A stretch of 43,583 nt of DNA from Bifidobacterium breve (GTDB taxonomy: Bacteria > Actinomycetota > Actinomycetes > S36-B12), in the NCBI GenBank assembly GCA_945861925.1, contig CAMAWO010000003.1, positions 1-43,583 of the forward strand, given 5' to 3'. This document shows, one piece after another, positions 8,673 through 19,717 of the stretch (positions are counted from its first letter, which is position 1; the number at the start of each line of letters is the position of its first letter). A program made the position numbers and the translations under genes. Below the pieces are notes generated by a model. That model did no database searches, was not told where the DNA came from, and saw nothing but the letters and a program-made list of their open reading frames with translations.

Positions 8673-8766
8673 CTGTAGGCAGCCGGCTCGGGCGAACGGT
8701 TCGCTGAGTAGACGGTCCCCGTGTCATCGCAACTCTTCTATGTAGGGGACGTCCCCTTGGGCCGGC

Positions 8767-9010
8767 TGGCGTGCTTTCGGCGACCAGCGTGCTCCTTGTT
8801 GACGGCGAGTCCGTCCGTCCTGGCAGTTGGGTTCATTGAAGTCGTCGAGCGCACTTCAGCGAACTAGGTCGGCCTAGAGACTTCTTTCGGACGTAGTCCC
8901 ACCATTGGTGGCAGGGGAGTTTCCTTCGTCGTCTGAGGACGCAGGGCGCACTCGCTGGCTGGTCTCCTTGGCACGCTCGTCGCCCACGTAGACGAGCATG
9001 CAGGCACGCC
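8767..9010. repeat. ~240-bp noncoding repeat unit, copy 2
   Basis: Aligns with 7444-7685. Confidence 0.8.
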
Positions 9011-9065
9011 CGTCGCCCCCGTCAACGAGTAGGCAGCCGGCTCCGGCGACTCGGTTCGCCTCTTT

Positions 9066-9270
9066 CAGGGTTGACCTCGTGCTGGCTGCTCAGTTCATTG
9101 CAGCCGACTAGCGACCACGTTCGCCTAGTAGACGGAACTCCGCCGGCTAGAGCGCACTGGCGATCTCGGTAGACGGGTCGTCACGAGGACTCGGCGCTCT
9201 TGGTAGGCAAGGAGGCTCGAGCGAACATGTCGCCCCCGTAGGCGAAAGCGAGAAGGCATGCCCGTCATCC
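9066..9270. repeat. ~240-bp noncoding repeat unit, degenerate copy 3
   Basis: GTGCTGGCTGCTCAGTTCATTGCAGCCGAC..GTTCGCCTAGTAGACGG and TCGCCCCCGTAGGCG..GGCATGCCCGTC match the equivalent segments of copies 1 and 2. Confidence 0.5.
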
Positions 9271-9295
9271 CGTCTACGTGAGCGTCCCCGGCGTG

Positions 9296-10081
9296 TTAAC
9301 CGGTGACAGGGCCGATGAGGAGATTCGCGAGTTCCTGCTCGGGCTTGCGCTGACCGCCGTGCTGCGCTGTGAAGGCCGCGCTGGCGTCGGTCCCACACAT
9401 CCCGAGGATGACGCCCTGCCCCCCGGGATGCGCGGCGATCCATGAGGTGAGGTCGTACGCGCTGCCGTTGACCGCCGACCAGCAGTCGGTGGGCGAGTTG
9501 TGCTGGGCAACCTCGGCCATGGTGACGCTGCCGTCGCTGGTCGTGGTGGTGGCCGCCGATGCATCGCTCAATGACGTCGTGGCCGGCTGTCCTGTCGCGA
9601 GGGTGCGTCCCCACACGGCCTCAGCGCCCGTGTGCCCGACGAGGACCGTCATGACAATGGTTGCCATTGCGAGCAGCACGCCCACAATGGCGGTGAGTGT
9701 CGTGAGGAGCGATCGGCCCTCAGCACTACGAAAACGTGTGAGCCACACCCAGATCGCCGCGACCACGAGGAGGATGGCCGCGAGGTACACGAGGATCGAT
9801 CCCCAGTCCGCATGCTGCTGGGGCTGGCCGACGAGACCGGACAGGGCTTGACCGGACTGCTTCGCGAGGACGGAGCCGACCGCCCCGATCGCCAGACCCA
9901 CGAGGGCGATGAGGTCAAATGGTCGACGCCACTTCTTGACAAGCACGACAAAGATGAATAGCAGCGCAGCTAGTGGCAGGACAACGACCACGAGATGGAC
10001 GACGAGGGGGTGTAGGGGAAGTCCCGCGAACGACTCAAACGCCCCTTCGGACAATAAAGCCATCGCCGACCTCGGGATCAT
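9296..10081 (-). CDS. Membrane protein: DUF2231-like TM domain fused to a cytochrome b5-like heme-binding domain
   Basis: Four hydrophobic helices after LPLHPLVVHLVVVVLPLAAL; C-terminal MAEVAQHNSPTDCWSAVNGSAYDLTSWIAAHPGGQGVILGMCGTDASAAFTAQHGG with HPGG and a second His. Confidence 0.85.
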   Translation of the reverse strand: MIPRSAMALLSEGAFESFAGLPLHPLVVHLVVVVLPLAALLFIFVVLVKKWRRPFDLIALVGLAIGAVGSVLAKQSGQALSGLVGQPQQHADWGSILVYLAAILLVVAAIWVWLTRFRSAEGRSLLTTLTAIVGVLLAMATIVMTVLVGHTGAEAVWGRTLATGQPATTSLSDASAATTTTSDGSVTMAEVAQHNSPTDCWSAVNGSAYDLTSWIAAHPGGQGVILGMCGTDASAAFTAQHGGQRKPEQELANLLIGPVTG

Positions 10082-10173
10082 GACGGATTCCTTCCTGTCG
10101 ATCTGTTGCTTTGAGGCTACAGGGGTCGGGCCTCAATCGCAGCGCGGCCGGTTCTCACACCCGGCGATGCGGA

Positions 10174-12225
10174 TCACCGACTGATGAGTTCCTTGTCGGA
10201 CTGGCGCTGGCCAACCAAGACAGCGATGAGGTAGAGGCCGGCCGCGACGGCGAGGAGCCACTGGTAGCCGAGCACGAGCGATAGGTACTCCAGGCATCCG
10301 CCAACCATGGCCCCGAACAGGTTGGCCGCAAATGCAGCGGTTGGGTTCGCGGCATTCTTGAATCGCGAGGTGAAGAGCAGGTTCGCGAAGAACACCGGAG
10401 CGAAGGCGATCGCGACCGCGAAGAGCAGTCGAAGCGGTACGGCGAGGCCCAGGAGCGTCTCGTTCGGGATGAGGAAGGCGACGAGGAGTGACGCGAACAG
10501 AGCGGTGATGATGAAGGGTCTGGGAATCGGCCCGCGGGCGCGCTGGGTCACCTCGATAGCGAGGAGGACGGCGACGAGGACGCCCGTGAATACCAGCGCA
10601 TTCACGAGCCACGTTGTGCCGAAGAGTAGGGCGAATGTCGTGATCGACCTCGTCTCAAGGAGAAGGAAGGCCGCTCCCATGAAGAACAGGTCGCCGTATC
10701 CGCGCATCGCTTTGAACGGCCCACCAAAGACGCGGATGCCGATGAGTGACACACCGAGGATGAGGGCGATGACGATGAGGTAGATCGGCGGGATCGTCTG
10801 CGTTTTGAGATACAGGAACGGCCGGTCGTCGACGGCTGGCACGGGAATCTCCTGTGCAGCAGCAGCGATGGCGACTCGGTCCCACGTGGCACCAGGGGCA
10901 CACACCGCGTTGTCGGCGTTCTTGCCGATGGTGATCGCGGCGAGCGACTGCACGGCGGTGAAGGTGTCGAGGCAGGGCGCATGCCCGAAGACCTCGTCGA
11001 GGGTGCCGGCGAGCCGGTTGATGAGCCACGGCTCGCGGTAGTAGTTGTACATCGCGAACACGCCATCGTCCGTCAGATGATCGCGTGCAGCGGTGATGGA
11101 CTCCTCGGTGAACAGGTACGACTCGAGCCGCAGCTGGCTCGCCCCGGAGACAAGGGTGAGGGAGTCGGGGAGGGCGAAGAGGATGAGGTCGTACTTGTTG
11201 TCGTTGCCGGACAGGAAGGCGCGTCCATCATTGATATGGACCGAGACGCGCGGATCGTCATAGGGCTTATTGGGATTGACCTGACTGCCGATCTGCTGGA
11301 TCCGAGGGTCGATCTCGACGGCGTCGACATGCTTGGCGCCGCGGGAAAGAGCGAGGGCGACATCGGTTCCGGTGCCGGCGCCGACAACGAGCACGTTGCC
11401 CAGCGGGTTGTCGATCGCGCGCTCGTAGGGACGGCCGTAGACGGGCTCGGCCTTGAGCCGCTGCTCGACATCCATGACGTTTTGGTGCGGGATGCCGTTC
11501 ACCTGGATATTCGTGAACTCATTGATGGTGCCGGCATTTTGGATCTGGGTTTGGACCTTGTAGTACGGGGACCATGAGATGCCCGCCATGAGCGATTCGA
11601 CGACAAGGGTGCCGATGATGAGCACCATGGCGATTCGTGAGACCCACGGAAGGCCAGGGCCGTAGAGGAGCCACAGTGCGATGAGAGTGATGATCGGCCA
11701 GACCCACGACGGCGCCCGCAGGAACGCAATAAGGGTGAACGAAAGGGTGCCGAGAATCGAGCCGATGATGTCCCACCGGTAGGCGTCGAGGGCCTTGAAC
11801 TCGCGGAAGGCGCGGCCGGTGATCTCGCCGAAGCCGGTCATCGTGATGGCGATGACGATGAAGACGAGGGGGAGCGAGACCCAGGTGGGCAGGCCGGTCG
11901 GGCGAACCTCGGTGAAGAAGATGAGATCGGTTGACGAGCCCTCGATGCGGGCGGGGAAGAGCATGATGAAGGCGACGAGCAGGACAAGGCCGAGGGGGAC
12001 GTAGCGGCCGAAGTCGTTTGAGGTGCGTGAGCGCAAGAAGCCCAGGCCGATGCCGAGGAAGCTCGCGAGCAGGATGAGGTTTGAGAAGTAGGAGAGGTGG
12101 ACGAGGTTGGCACCCGACCATCTGATGAGGGCGAGCTGGACGAACAGCATGAGGGCGCTCGCCACGATGAGGCGGGCACGACCAGTGAGAACTCGTTCGC
12201 CTCGCAGCAAGGATGTGGTACTCAC
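10174..12225 (-). CDS. Polytopic membrane protein with spermidine-synthase-like domain
   Basis: Multiple TM segments around NVLVVGAGTGTDVALALSRGAKHVDAVEIDPRIQQIG...DDPRVSVHINDGRAFLSGNDNKYDLILFALPDS. Confidence 0.85.
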   Translation of the reverse strand: MSTTSLLRGERVLTGRARLIVASALMLFVQLALIRWSGANLVHLSYFSNLILLASFLGIGLGFLRSRTSNDFGRYVPLGLVLLVAFIMLFPARIEGSSTDLIFFTEVRPTGLPTWVSLPLVFIVIAITMTGFGEITGRAFREFKALDAYRWDIIGSILGTLSFTLIAFLRAPSWVWPIITLIALWLLYGPGLPWVSRIAMVLIIGTLVVESLMAGISWSPYYKVQTQIQNAGTINEFTNIQVNGIPHQNVMDVEQRLKAEPVYGRPYERAIDNPLGNVLVVGAGTGTDVALALSRGAKHVDAVEIDPRIQQIGSQVNPNKPYDDPRVSVHINDGRAFLSGNDNKYDLILFALPDSLTLVSGASQLRLESYLFTEESITAARDHLTDDGVFAMYNYYREPWLINRLAGTLDEVFGHAPCLDTFTAVQSLAAITIGKNADNAVCAPGATWDRVAIAAAAQEIPVPAVDDRPFLYLKTQTIPPIYLIVIALILGVSLIGIRVFGGPFKAMRGYGDLFFMGAAFLLLETRSITTFALLFGTTWLVNALVFTGVLVAVLLAIEVTQRARGPIPRPFIITALFASLLVAFLIPNETLLGLAVPLRLLFAVAIAFAPVFFANLLFTSRFKNAANPTAAFAANLFGAMVGGCLEYLSLVLGYQWLLAVAAGLYLIAVLVGQRQSDKELISR

Positions 12226-12321
12226 CGGGTCAGGCTAGTGCCTGCCGGCTTGGGGGCGGAATGGCCCGTCCCGGTTGGCTGAACAGTGCATCCCCACCCG
12301 CACCCAACGTCCAGCCCCCTT

Positions 12322-12352
12322 GTCATTTCAGCCGGAATCCGGCTGAAATGAC
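12322..12352. repeat. Palindrome P1 (14-bp stem, 3-nt loop)
   Basis: GTCATTTCAGCCGG-AAT-CCGGCTGAAATGAC. Confidence 0.9.
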
Positions 12353-12542
12353 CAGAAGAGTGGTTACTTGACGCTCTTCTTGGTCATTTCGACCAGAAAC
12401 AACGCTGATGGTGCGAATTGGCCCGTCGAACGCCTGCCATTGAGCGGACTCTCGTCGAATTCGATGCCGCGGTGTCTGGGGGTGGCGCCCTTGAGCAGTG
12501 GGATGAAATGACCTGGTTGTGAGTGATTTGACCAGATATTCG

Positions 12543-12573
12543 GTCGTTTCAGCCGGATGCTGGATGAAACGAC
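12543..12573. repeat. Palindrome P2, diverged copy of P1
   Basis: GTCGTTTCAGCCGG-ATG-CTGGATGAAACGAC; same length as P1 with a compensatory A-T to G-C pair. Confidence 0.85.
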
Positions 12574-12614
12574 GGGGGGTGGGAAGGGGTGGGTCGCGAA
12601 CTTAGACTTCAGGG

Positions 12615-13364
12615 GTGTTTTCGATCATTGCGCCAGAGCAGGTGTCAGGCCTGGCCTGGTGGCCACCGCTGGCAGTTGTCGTTCTCCTCGTCGTCATCAA
12701 CATCGTGAACAACAGGGTGGCGCCGCAAACGCACTACCTGCTGTGGTCCTTTGGAGGCTCAGTCCTCCTCCTCGCGGTGGGCTTTCTCGACGGAAACTCC
12801 TGGACGGACATGGGCTTGGGTTGGCGGTTCCTCCTTCCGGGCCTCATCTGGGCGGCGGCCTCCATCGGGATCATCACCGCCGTCTACGTCATCGGGTCGC
12901 TCTTTCGCCGAACCCGTGCAGCGTTCCACGACGAGCGGATGGCCGAGATGTCTGCTGGCCGCCTGATGTTCCAAGCGTTGATCGAGGTTCCGTTTGGGAC
13001 CGTGCTCTTTGAGGAGATCGCCTTTCGCGGGGTGCTGTTCGCGATGCTCGCCCGCCGATACGGGCTTGTCTGGGCACTTGTGGGCTCAGCGCTGCTGTTC
13101 GGGCTGTGGCACATCCTGCCGTCGATCGGCACGCACGAGCAGAATCCGGCGCTCGGTTCGGTCGTCGGGGAGGGGCGCAGGGGCAACATTCTCGCGGTGC
13201 TCCTCAGCGTGTTCACGACCGCGCTCGCCGGCATTCTGTTCGGCGGACTGCGCGTGCTCTCGGGCAGCGTGCTCGCCCCGATGGGCTTCCACTGGGGGAC
13301 GAATGGGCTCGGCTACGCGTTCAGTTGGGTTCTTATCAGGGCGCGGGAACGTCGCGCAAGGTGA
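12615..13364 (+). CDS. CPBP-family (Abi/CAAX-like) intramembrane metalloprotease
   Basis: FEEIAFRGVLFAML (EExxxR), FGLWHILPS, FGGLRVLSGSVLAPMGFHWGTN. Confidence 0.88.
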   Translation: MFSIIAPEQVSGLAWWPPLAVVVLLVVINIVNNRVAPQTHYLLWSFGGSVLLLAVGFLDGNSWTDMGLGWRFLLPGLIWAAASIGIITAVYVIGSLFRRTRAAFHDERMAEMSAGRLMFQALIEVPFGTVLFEEIAFRGVLFAMLARRYGLVWALVGSALLFGLWHILPSIGTHEQNPALGSVVGEGRRGNILAVLLSVFTTALAGILFGGLRVLSGSVLAPMGFHWGTNGLGYAFSWVLIRARERRAR

Positions 13365-13435
13365 CCGGATTGTACGTGGCGGCCGCGACCGGCCCCGTAT
13401 GCTGGAAATCGATAATACGCGAAGGACGTGGATAA

Positions 13436-13837
13436 ATGACATCGATGGGATTCAGCGTCTACGATAACGTTGCCGTCGTGGGGATGCCGCCAAGCCAAGC
13501 CGCGCCCGCATTGGAGCCAACGGAGGAAGCCGCCATGGAAGCCGCGCGATCGAGTGTCGACGAGCATGGCGCGGAGGCCCTGCTCTCCGATCGTGATCGC
13601 GGGATTCTCGAGTTCGAGCGCCAGTGGTGGAAGTACGCGGGGGCCAAGGAGCAGGCGATTCGCGACCTATTCGACATGAGCGCGACTCGTTACTACCAGA
13701 TCGTCAACGCCCTCATCGATACCCCGGAGGCCATGGCCTTCGACCCGATGCTCGTGAAGCGCCTGCGCCGACTGCGGGCCACTCGGCAGCGGGCGCGCTC
13801 GGCCCGGCGTCTCGGCGTCGAACTCGACCAGCGCTGA
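13436..13837 (+). CDS. DUF3263-family protein
   Basis: LLSDRDRGILEFERQWWKYAGAKEQAIRDLFDMSATRYYQIVNALIDTPEAMAFDPMLVKRLRRLR. Confidence 0.85.
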   Translation: MTSMGFSVYDNVAVVGMPPSQAAPALEPTEEAAMEAARSSVDEHGAEALLSDRDRGILEFERQWWKYAGAKEQAIRDLFDMSATRYYQIVNALIDTPEAMAFDPMLVKRLRRLRATRQRARSARRLGVELDQR

Positions 13838-13920
13838 AACGTCCGAAACTCTTCTCTTCGGTTCCTCGTCGGGCGATCGATGGGGCATGATTGCCCTGTT
13901 CGCGATCTAGGGAGCCCCTC

Positions 13921-15138
13921 ATGCGTTTTCGAATCCTCGTCACTACCTGCCTCGCCCTCACCGGCGCCCTTGTAGGCGCTCTAGGGGCCGCGCCAGGATC
14001 TCAGGCGGCAACGACCCCAATCGTCGTGTGGACGGATGCAACGCGCGCGCCCCTGCTCCAGCAGGCGTTCGCGAGTGGGTATGACGGCCACCCGGTGACC
14101 TTTGTCGTGAAGGAACTTCCGGCAATTCGCTCCGAGCTCAAGACTGTGGCCGCCGCTGATGCGCCCGATGTCATTTGGGCGGAGCACGACTGGACCGGCG
14201 AACTCGCCTCGGCGGGCCTCGTTCGCAAGCTTCCTCTCTCGGCGAAGCTCAAGGCACAGTTCGAATCGCGAACCCTCGATGGCTTCAAGTTCGGCTTCAG
14301 TTACTACGGCGTGCCCGTCATGGTCGAGAACGTGGCACTCATCACGAACGCGGCGCTCGTCCCGACTCCTCCGAAGACGTTTACTGCCCTGAGCAAGTCC
14401 GCACTGGCACTCAAGGCGGCCGGCAAGGTCGACGTCGGCCTCGCGGTGGCGCAGGGCTCTGCCGGCAATGCGTACTTCATGAACCCACTTTTCACCGGGC
14501 TGGGCGGGTACGTGTTCGGCAAGAACGCGGCCGGCAGCCTCGACCCGTACAACATCGGCATCACGAACCCGACCTTCCAGGCGAATATGCCCAAGATCAA
14601 CAAATGGAATTCGACCGGCCTCATCAACTCTGCTCTTGACGAGAAAGCGGCCACCGCGGCATTTGTCTCAGGCCGTGCTGCCTACTGGATCACCGGGCCT
14701 TGGAACCGAAATGAGCTCAAGACGCTCACCTTCCAGTACCGGGTCTCGTCGATTCCGGAGATCAAGAAGGGCATCGCACCGTCGCCATTCCTCACGATCA
14801 AGGGCTTCATGGTGACGGCATACGCGGACCAGCACGGCGTGCTCACTGCGGCGCAGGGTCTCGTGCGTAAGGGATTGACCCCGGCTCCGATCCAGTCGCA
14901 GATCGCGGCCATTACTGAACGCGCGCCGGCAAACATCGCCGGGACGATGGCACGTCTGCCGCAGGCATTCGCCGTGGCAGGCATGGCCGGTGCGCCGACG
15001 CCGAATATTCCTCAGGCAAGCGCTATCTGGGCGCCCCTCGGAAAGGCTTGGGCGACGTCAACGATGGGTGCGGGGGCCGTACCCGCGCAGACATCCTTCG
15101 CGGAGGCTCAGGCGACCGTCGCCGCTTCGGTGGGGTAG
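13921..15138 (+). CDS. Extracellular solute-binding protein (maltose-binding-like, ABC transporter)
   Basis: Signal peptide; TTPIVVWTDATRAPLLQQAF..APDVIWAEHDWTGELASAGLVRKL..FKFGFSYYGVPVMVENVALITNAALV..GRAAYWITGPWN. Confidence 0.88.
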   Translation: MRFRILVTTCLALTGALVGALGAAPGSQAATTPIVVWTDATRAPLLQQAFASGYDGHPVTFVVKELPAIRSELKTVAAADAPDVIWAEHDWTGELASAGLVRKLPLSAKLKAQFESRTLDGFKFGFSYYGVPVMVENVALITNAALVPTPPKTFTALSKSALALKAAGKVDVGLAVAQGSAGNAYFMNPLFTGLGGYVFGKNAAGSLDPYNIGITNPTFQANMPKINKWNSTGLINSALDEKAATAAFVSGRAAYWITGPWNRNELKTLTFQYRVSSIPEIKKGIAPSPFLTIKGFMVTAYADQHGVLTAAQGLVRKGLTPAPIQSQIAAITERAPANIAGTMARLPQAFAVAGMAGAPTPNIPQASAIWAPLGKAWATSTMGAGAVPAQTSFAEAQATVAASVG

Positions 15139-15218
15139 TCGGTGGAGTCGCCGGCGCCGTCTCGACGCGCAAATTGAGCGGACAACGGGCGCGAAGGCCC
15201 GATTCGAAGACTCCCACA

Positions 15219-15245
15219 TTTGCACTCACCGGGTGAGAGTGCTAA
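15219..15245 (+). promoter_or_regulatory. CIRCE element 1 (HrcA operator)
   Basis: TTTGCACTC-N9-GAGTGCTAA; one mismatch to TTAGCACTC-N9-GAGTGCTAA. Confidence 0.92.
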
Positions 15246-15252
15246 AAATGGG

Positions 15253-16954
<1,702 letters not shown>

Positions 16955-16974
16955 TCCACGCCTACGAACGCTCG

Positions 16975-17010
16975 AAAGGGCGGCTCCCCCGATACGGGGA
17001 GCCGCCCTTT
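16975..17010 (+). terminator. Rho-independent terminator of groL
   Basis: AAA-GGGCGGCTCCCC-CGATAC-GGGGAGCCGCCC-TTT. Confidence 0.9.
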
Positions 17011-17141
17011 CTGCGTCTTGTTGCCACGTGTGTTTGCTACGGGCCCAGCGTCAGGGATGCCTTGCCTCAGTCATGCGTCGGGGCCGACTCACTGAGCGAG
17101 TCGGCCCCAACGTGCATCCGGTGGTCACACCGGCCCGGTGC

Positions 17142-19415
17142 TTAAGACGCTGTGAACGTCCTCCCGGCGGAATTGACTGAGTCGCCGTACTCATTTGTGG
17201 CCTTCATTGTGAAGGTGTACTGAGTTCCAACCGTCAGCCCAGTCACGGTGACTGTTCCTGCGCTTGCGCCGACGGTCACGCTCTTATCTCCAGGGGTAGA
17301 CATGACCGTGTATGCGCTCACAGTCCCGCCCCCCTCCAAACCTGGAATGAAGGAGATGGTCGCCGTTCCTGTTCCTGCCGATCCTTGGACCACATTTGCG
17401 ATTTCGGGAGCCGCAGGTAGACCCTTAAACAGGTGAAGGTAGCCAGCAGATGGGGCTGAGTCGCCCTTTGTATTGGTGGCAGTCATCTGGAACGTATAGC
17501 TGATGCCCCCCATAAGCCCCTCAACGATGCATGTAGATGTGCAGGTCGCGGTGCTCCCTGCCATCGATGGGGACCACGACACGTTGTATCCCGTGATGGT
17601 CGAGCCCCCGTCACTTGACGGCGCGGTGAAGAACACCAAGGCCTTCCCCTGGGTGTTCGTCACGGTAGTGATCGACGGAGCCCCGGGGACGGTTGTGGCG
17701 GTGACAACGGATGTGGACGTGGTGCATGATGAACTTGTTGATCCGCCCGGGCAGGTGGATGCGGGGGTGAACATTGGGGTTCCATATGTGACCGAGGACG
17801 TGACCGCATTCACGAATCTGGGGATAACTTGGAACCCGTATCGCCAGTTAAGGTTGAAATTGTCGTTGGTGCACTGGGTGACAGTCGTGTTGAACGTTGA
17901 TTCACTTCCACACCCGCCACTAAGTGACATGTAGATGGGGGTACCGCCGTCGTCCACTCCGGCGAGGACCGAGTAGCCCTGTGCGCCCGGAACTTCAGTC
18001 CAGTCCACGACTATCGTTCTTGAGCCTGTGCCAGCAGTCGCAGACACGGATCCTGACGACGCTGTGGGCAGTCCCGTCGGAACGGTGACCGCGTTGGAAT
18101 AAATCAAGGGGTCCATTCCTTTTCGCCCACCGAGCCAAGCCTTTACGGAGAACGTGTATTCCGCGCCAGGAGTGAGACTGGAGGCGACGCACTGCGTTGC
18201 AGTTGAGTACATCGAAATTTCGTCCTCGCATAGACCGGTGGCGTTCTCCCAATCATTCCCGCTCTTTTTGAAGTAAATGACATAGCCGACTGCGCTTGCT
18301 GTGCCCGGACTCCACGACACGACCGCCTCGCCGCTGCTGGGGCCAGCGGTCGCCATGACAGCAAATCTCGGTGTGACCGTCCCAGATGGATTGGATGCAA
18401 GTGATGTGTTGCCGTTCGAGTCCGTCGCGGTGACGGTGAATGTGTATGCCTTCCCGAGCGTGAGTCCGGTGACATTTATGTTGCCGGATACCGCCCCGTT
18501 TCGGATGCCGATGATTCCGTCGGGTTCTGACGTCGCCGTGTACTTCGTGATCGTCGATCCGGCTTTAGCTTCCGGTGCCTCGAACGTGACGACAGCCGTC
18601 AATAAGCCTGCCTCAGTCGTAGGTCCTGCGATCGCAGTGACGTTCAATGGAGGATTCGATCCGGAGATGGTTGTGACCGGCCCCGACGCGGCGGACGCCA
18701 CGGAGGTGCCCAACGAGTTCTTCGCGGTGACGGTGAATGTGTAAGTCGTGCCGGGCATCAGCCCAGTGACGTTAATGATTCCGCTGCCCGCCTGTTCCAA
18801 AGTGCCGGACCCGCCAGCGGGGGACGACGTGGCCGTGTAGCTCATGATCGCCGCACCGCCATTCGATGTCGGTGCGGTGAACGCGACCGTCGCCGTCGTT
18901 GCCCCCGTTACGGTCGCAGCCCCAATCACTGGTGCGCCGGGAGCCCCGATCACGGTGACGGATTTCCAACTTGAGTAGGTTCCAGCGCCTCCGTTGCGGT
19001 ACGGCGCCACCCTGAACTTGTTTGTTCCGGTCGGAACGCTGGTGGCGGTGCATTGGAGGGCGGCCGAGAGGTACGTTATTGCATTGGCGCAGGAGCCCGC
19101 AGGATTGCGGTAGCCCGAACTACCCGGCTTCTGGTACTGGACGATGAAACCGGTCCCAGTCCCGATCCACGACACATTCACTTCGTTTGCATTGGCTCCA
19201 GCGACCGCGCAGATCACCGTGGACGTTGGCGTGCACGCCACCACATTGCCCACATTGCCCCTGATGACCGGGGCACTGCTCTCAGGGGCACTGTCCCCCG
19301 TGGCACCGCCACTACACGCAACGAGGACGGTCACCGCGCTCGCGAGGAGCGCGGCCGCGACTGTCCACCTCCCCGCAGTTGTCCGATTAGCCGTGCTTGG
19401 TCGTGCGTTCGGCAT
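17142..19415 (-). CDS. Large lipoprotein with multiple fibronectin type III-like domains
   Basis: Lipobox VTVLVAC; repeated P..V.A..G...A.V.F..P...GGS.I..Y...S/..GL..GT.YTFTV.A.N..G.S units. Confidence 0.85.
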   Translation of the reverse strand: MPNARPSTANRTTAGRWTVAAALLASAVTVLVACSGGATGDSAPESSAPVIRGNVGNVVACTPTSTVICAVAGANANEVNVSWIGTGTGFIVQYQKPGSSGYRNPAGSCANAITYLSAALQCTATSVPTGTNKFRVAPYRNGGAGTYSSWKSVTVIGAPGAPVIGAATVTGATTATVAFTAPTSNGGAAIMSYTATSSPAGGSGTLEQAGSGIINVTGLMPGTTYTFTVTAKNSLGTSVASAASGPVTTISGSNPPLNVTAIAGPTTEAGLLTAVVTFEAPEAKAGSTITKYTATSEPDGIIGIRNGAVSGNINVTGLTLGKAYTFTVTATDSNGNTSLASNPSGTVTPRFAVMATAGPSSGEAVVSWSPGTASAVGYVIYFKKSGNDWENATGLCEDEISMYSTATQCVASSLTPGAEYTFSVKAWLGGRKGMDPLIYSNAVTVPTGLPTASSGSVSATAGTGSRTIVVDWTEVPGAQGYSVLAGVDDGGTPIYMSLSGGCGSESTFNTTVTQCTNDNFNLNWRYGFQVIPRFVNAVTSSVTYGTPMFTPASTCPGGSTSSSCTTSTSVVTATTVPGAPSITTVTNTQGKALVFFTAPSSDGGSTITGYNVSWSPSMAGSTATCTSTCIVEGLMGGISYTFQMTATNTKGDSAPSAGYLHLFKGLPAAPEIANVVQGSAGTGTATISFIPGLEGGGTVSAYTVMSTPGDKSVTVGASAGTVTVTGLTVGTQYTFTMKATNEYGDSVNSAGRTFTAS

Positions 19416-19522
19416 GTGTTGGGTCCTTTACATACTCGGGTGTTGTCCGCTTGGGTGCGGTCAACTGCCTTGAAGGTAGAGCCAGGTGAGGGTGCCGCAC
19501 TACCGTGTAAACACGGTGTTCT

Positions 19523-19706
19523 TCGTCGCAAGAACCAGATTCGGGCCGAGATCGACAAGGCTGGTCGGGGCGAACAATTTCGCGTCGCCGTCAGCGCACC
19601 GCTGAAGCACATCGCCGAGAACGCCGGCCTCGATGCCTCGAACGGCGAGTACGTCGACATGATCGCCAAGGGCATCATCGACCCAGCCAAGGTCACCCGC
19701 TCGGCG
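19523..19706 (+). pseudogene. groEL-derived fragment with internal deletions
   Basis: Encodes [50 protein letters not shown], matching groL 16349-16375 + 16634-16701 + 16748-16831. Confidence 0.85.
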
Positions 19707-19717
19707 CGTCCTGCTAC

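Noticed and set aside
7444-9270. CRISPR array
   Set aside because: Units are long (~240 bp), diverged and lack short regular repeat/spacer structure.
19502-19517. ACCGTGTAAACACGGT palindrome upstream of the Fn3 gene as an operator
   Set aside because: A single 16-bp near-palindrome with no second copy seen; too little to assign a regulator.
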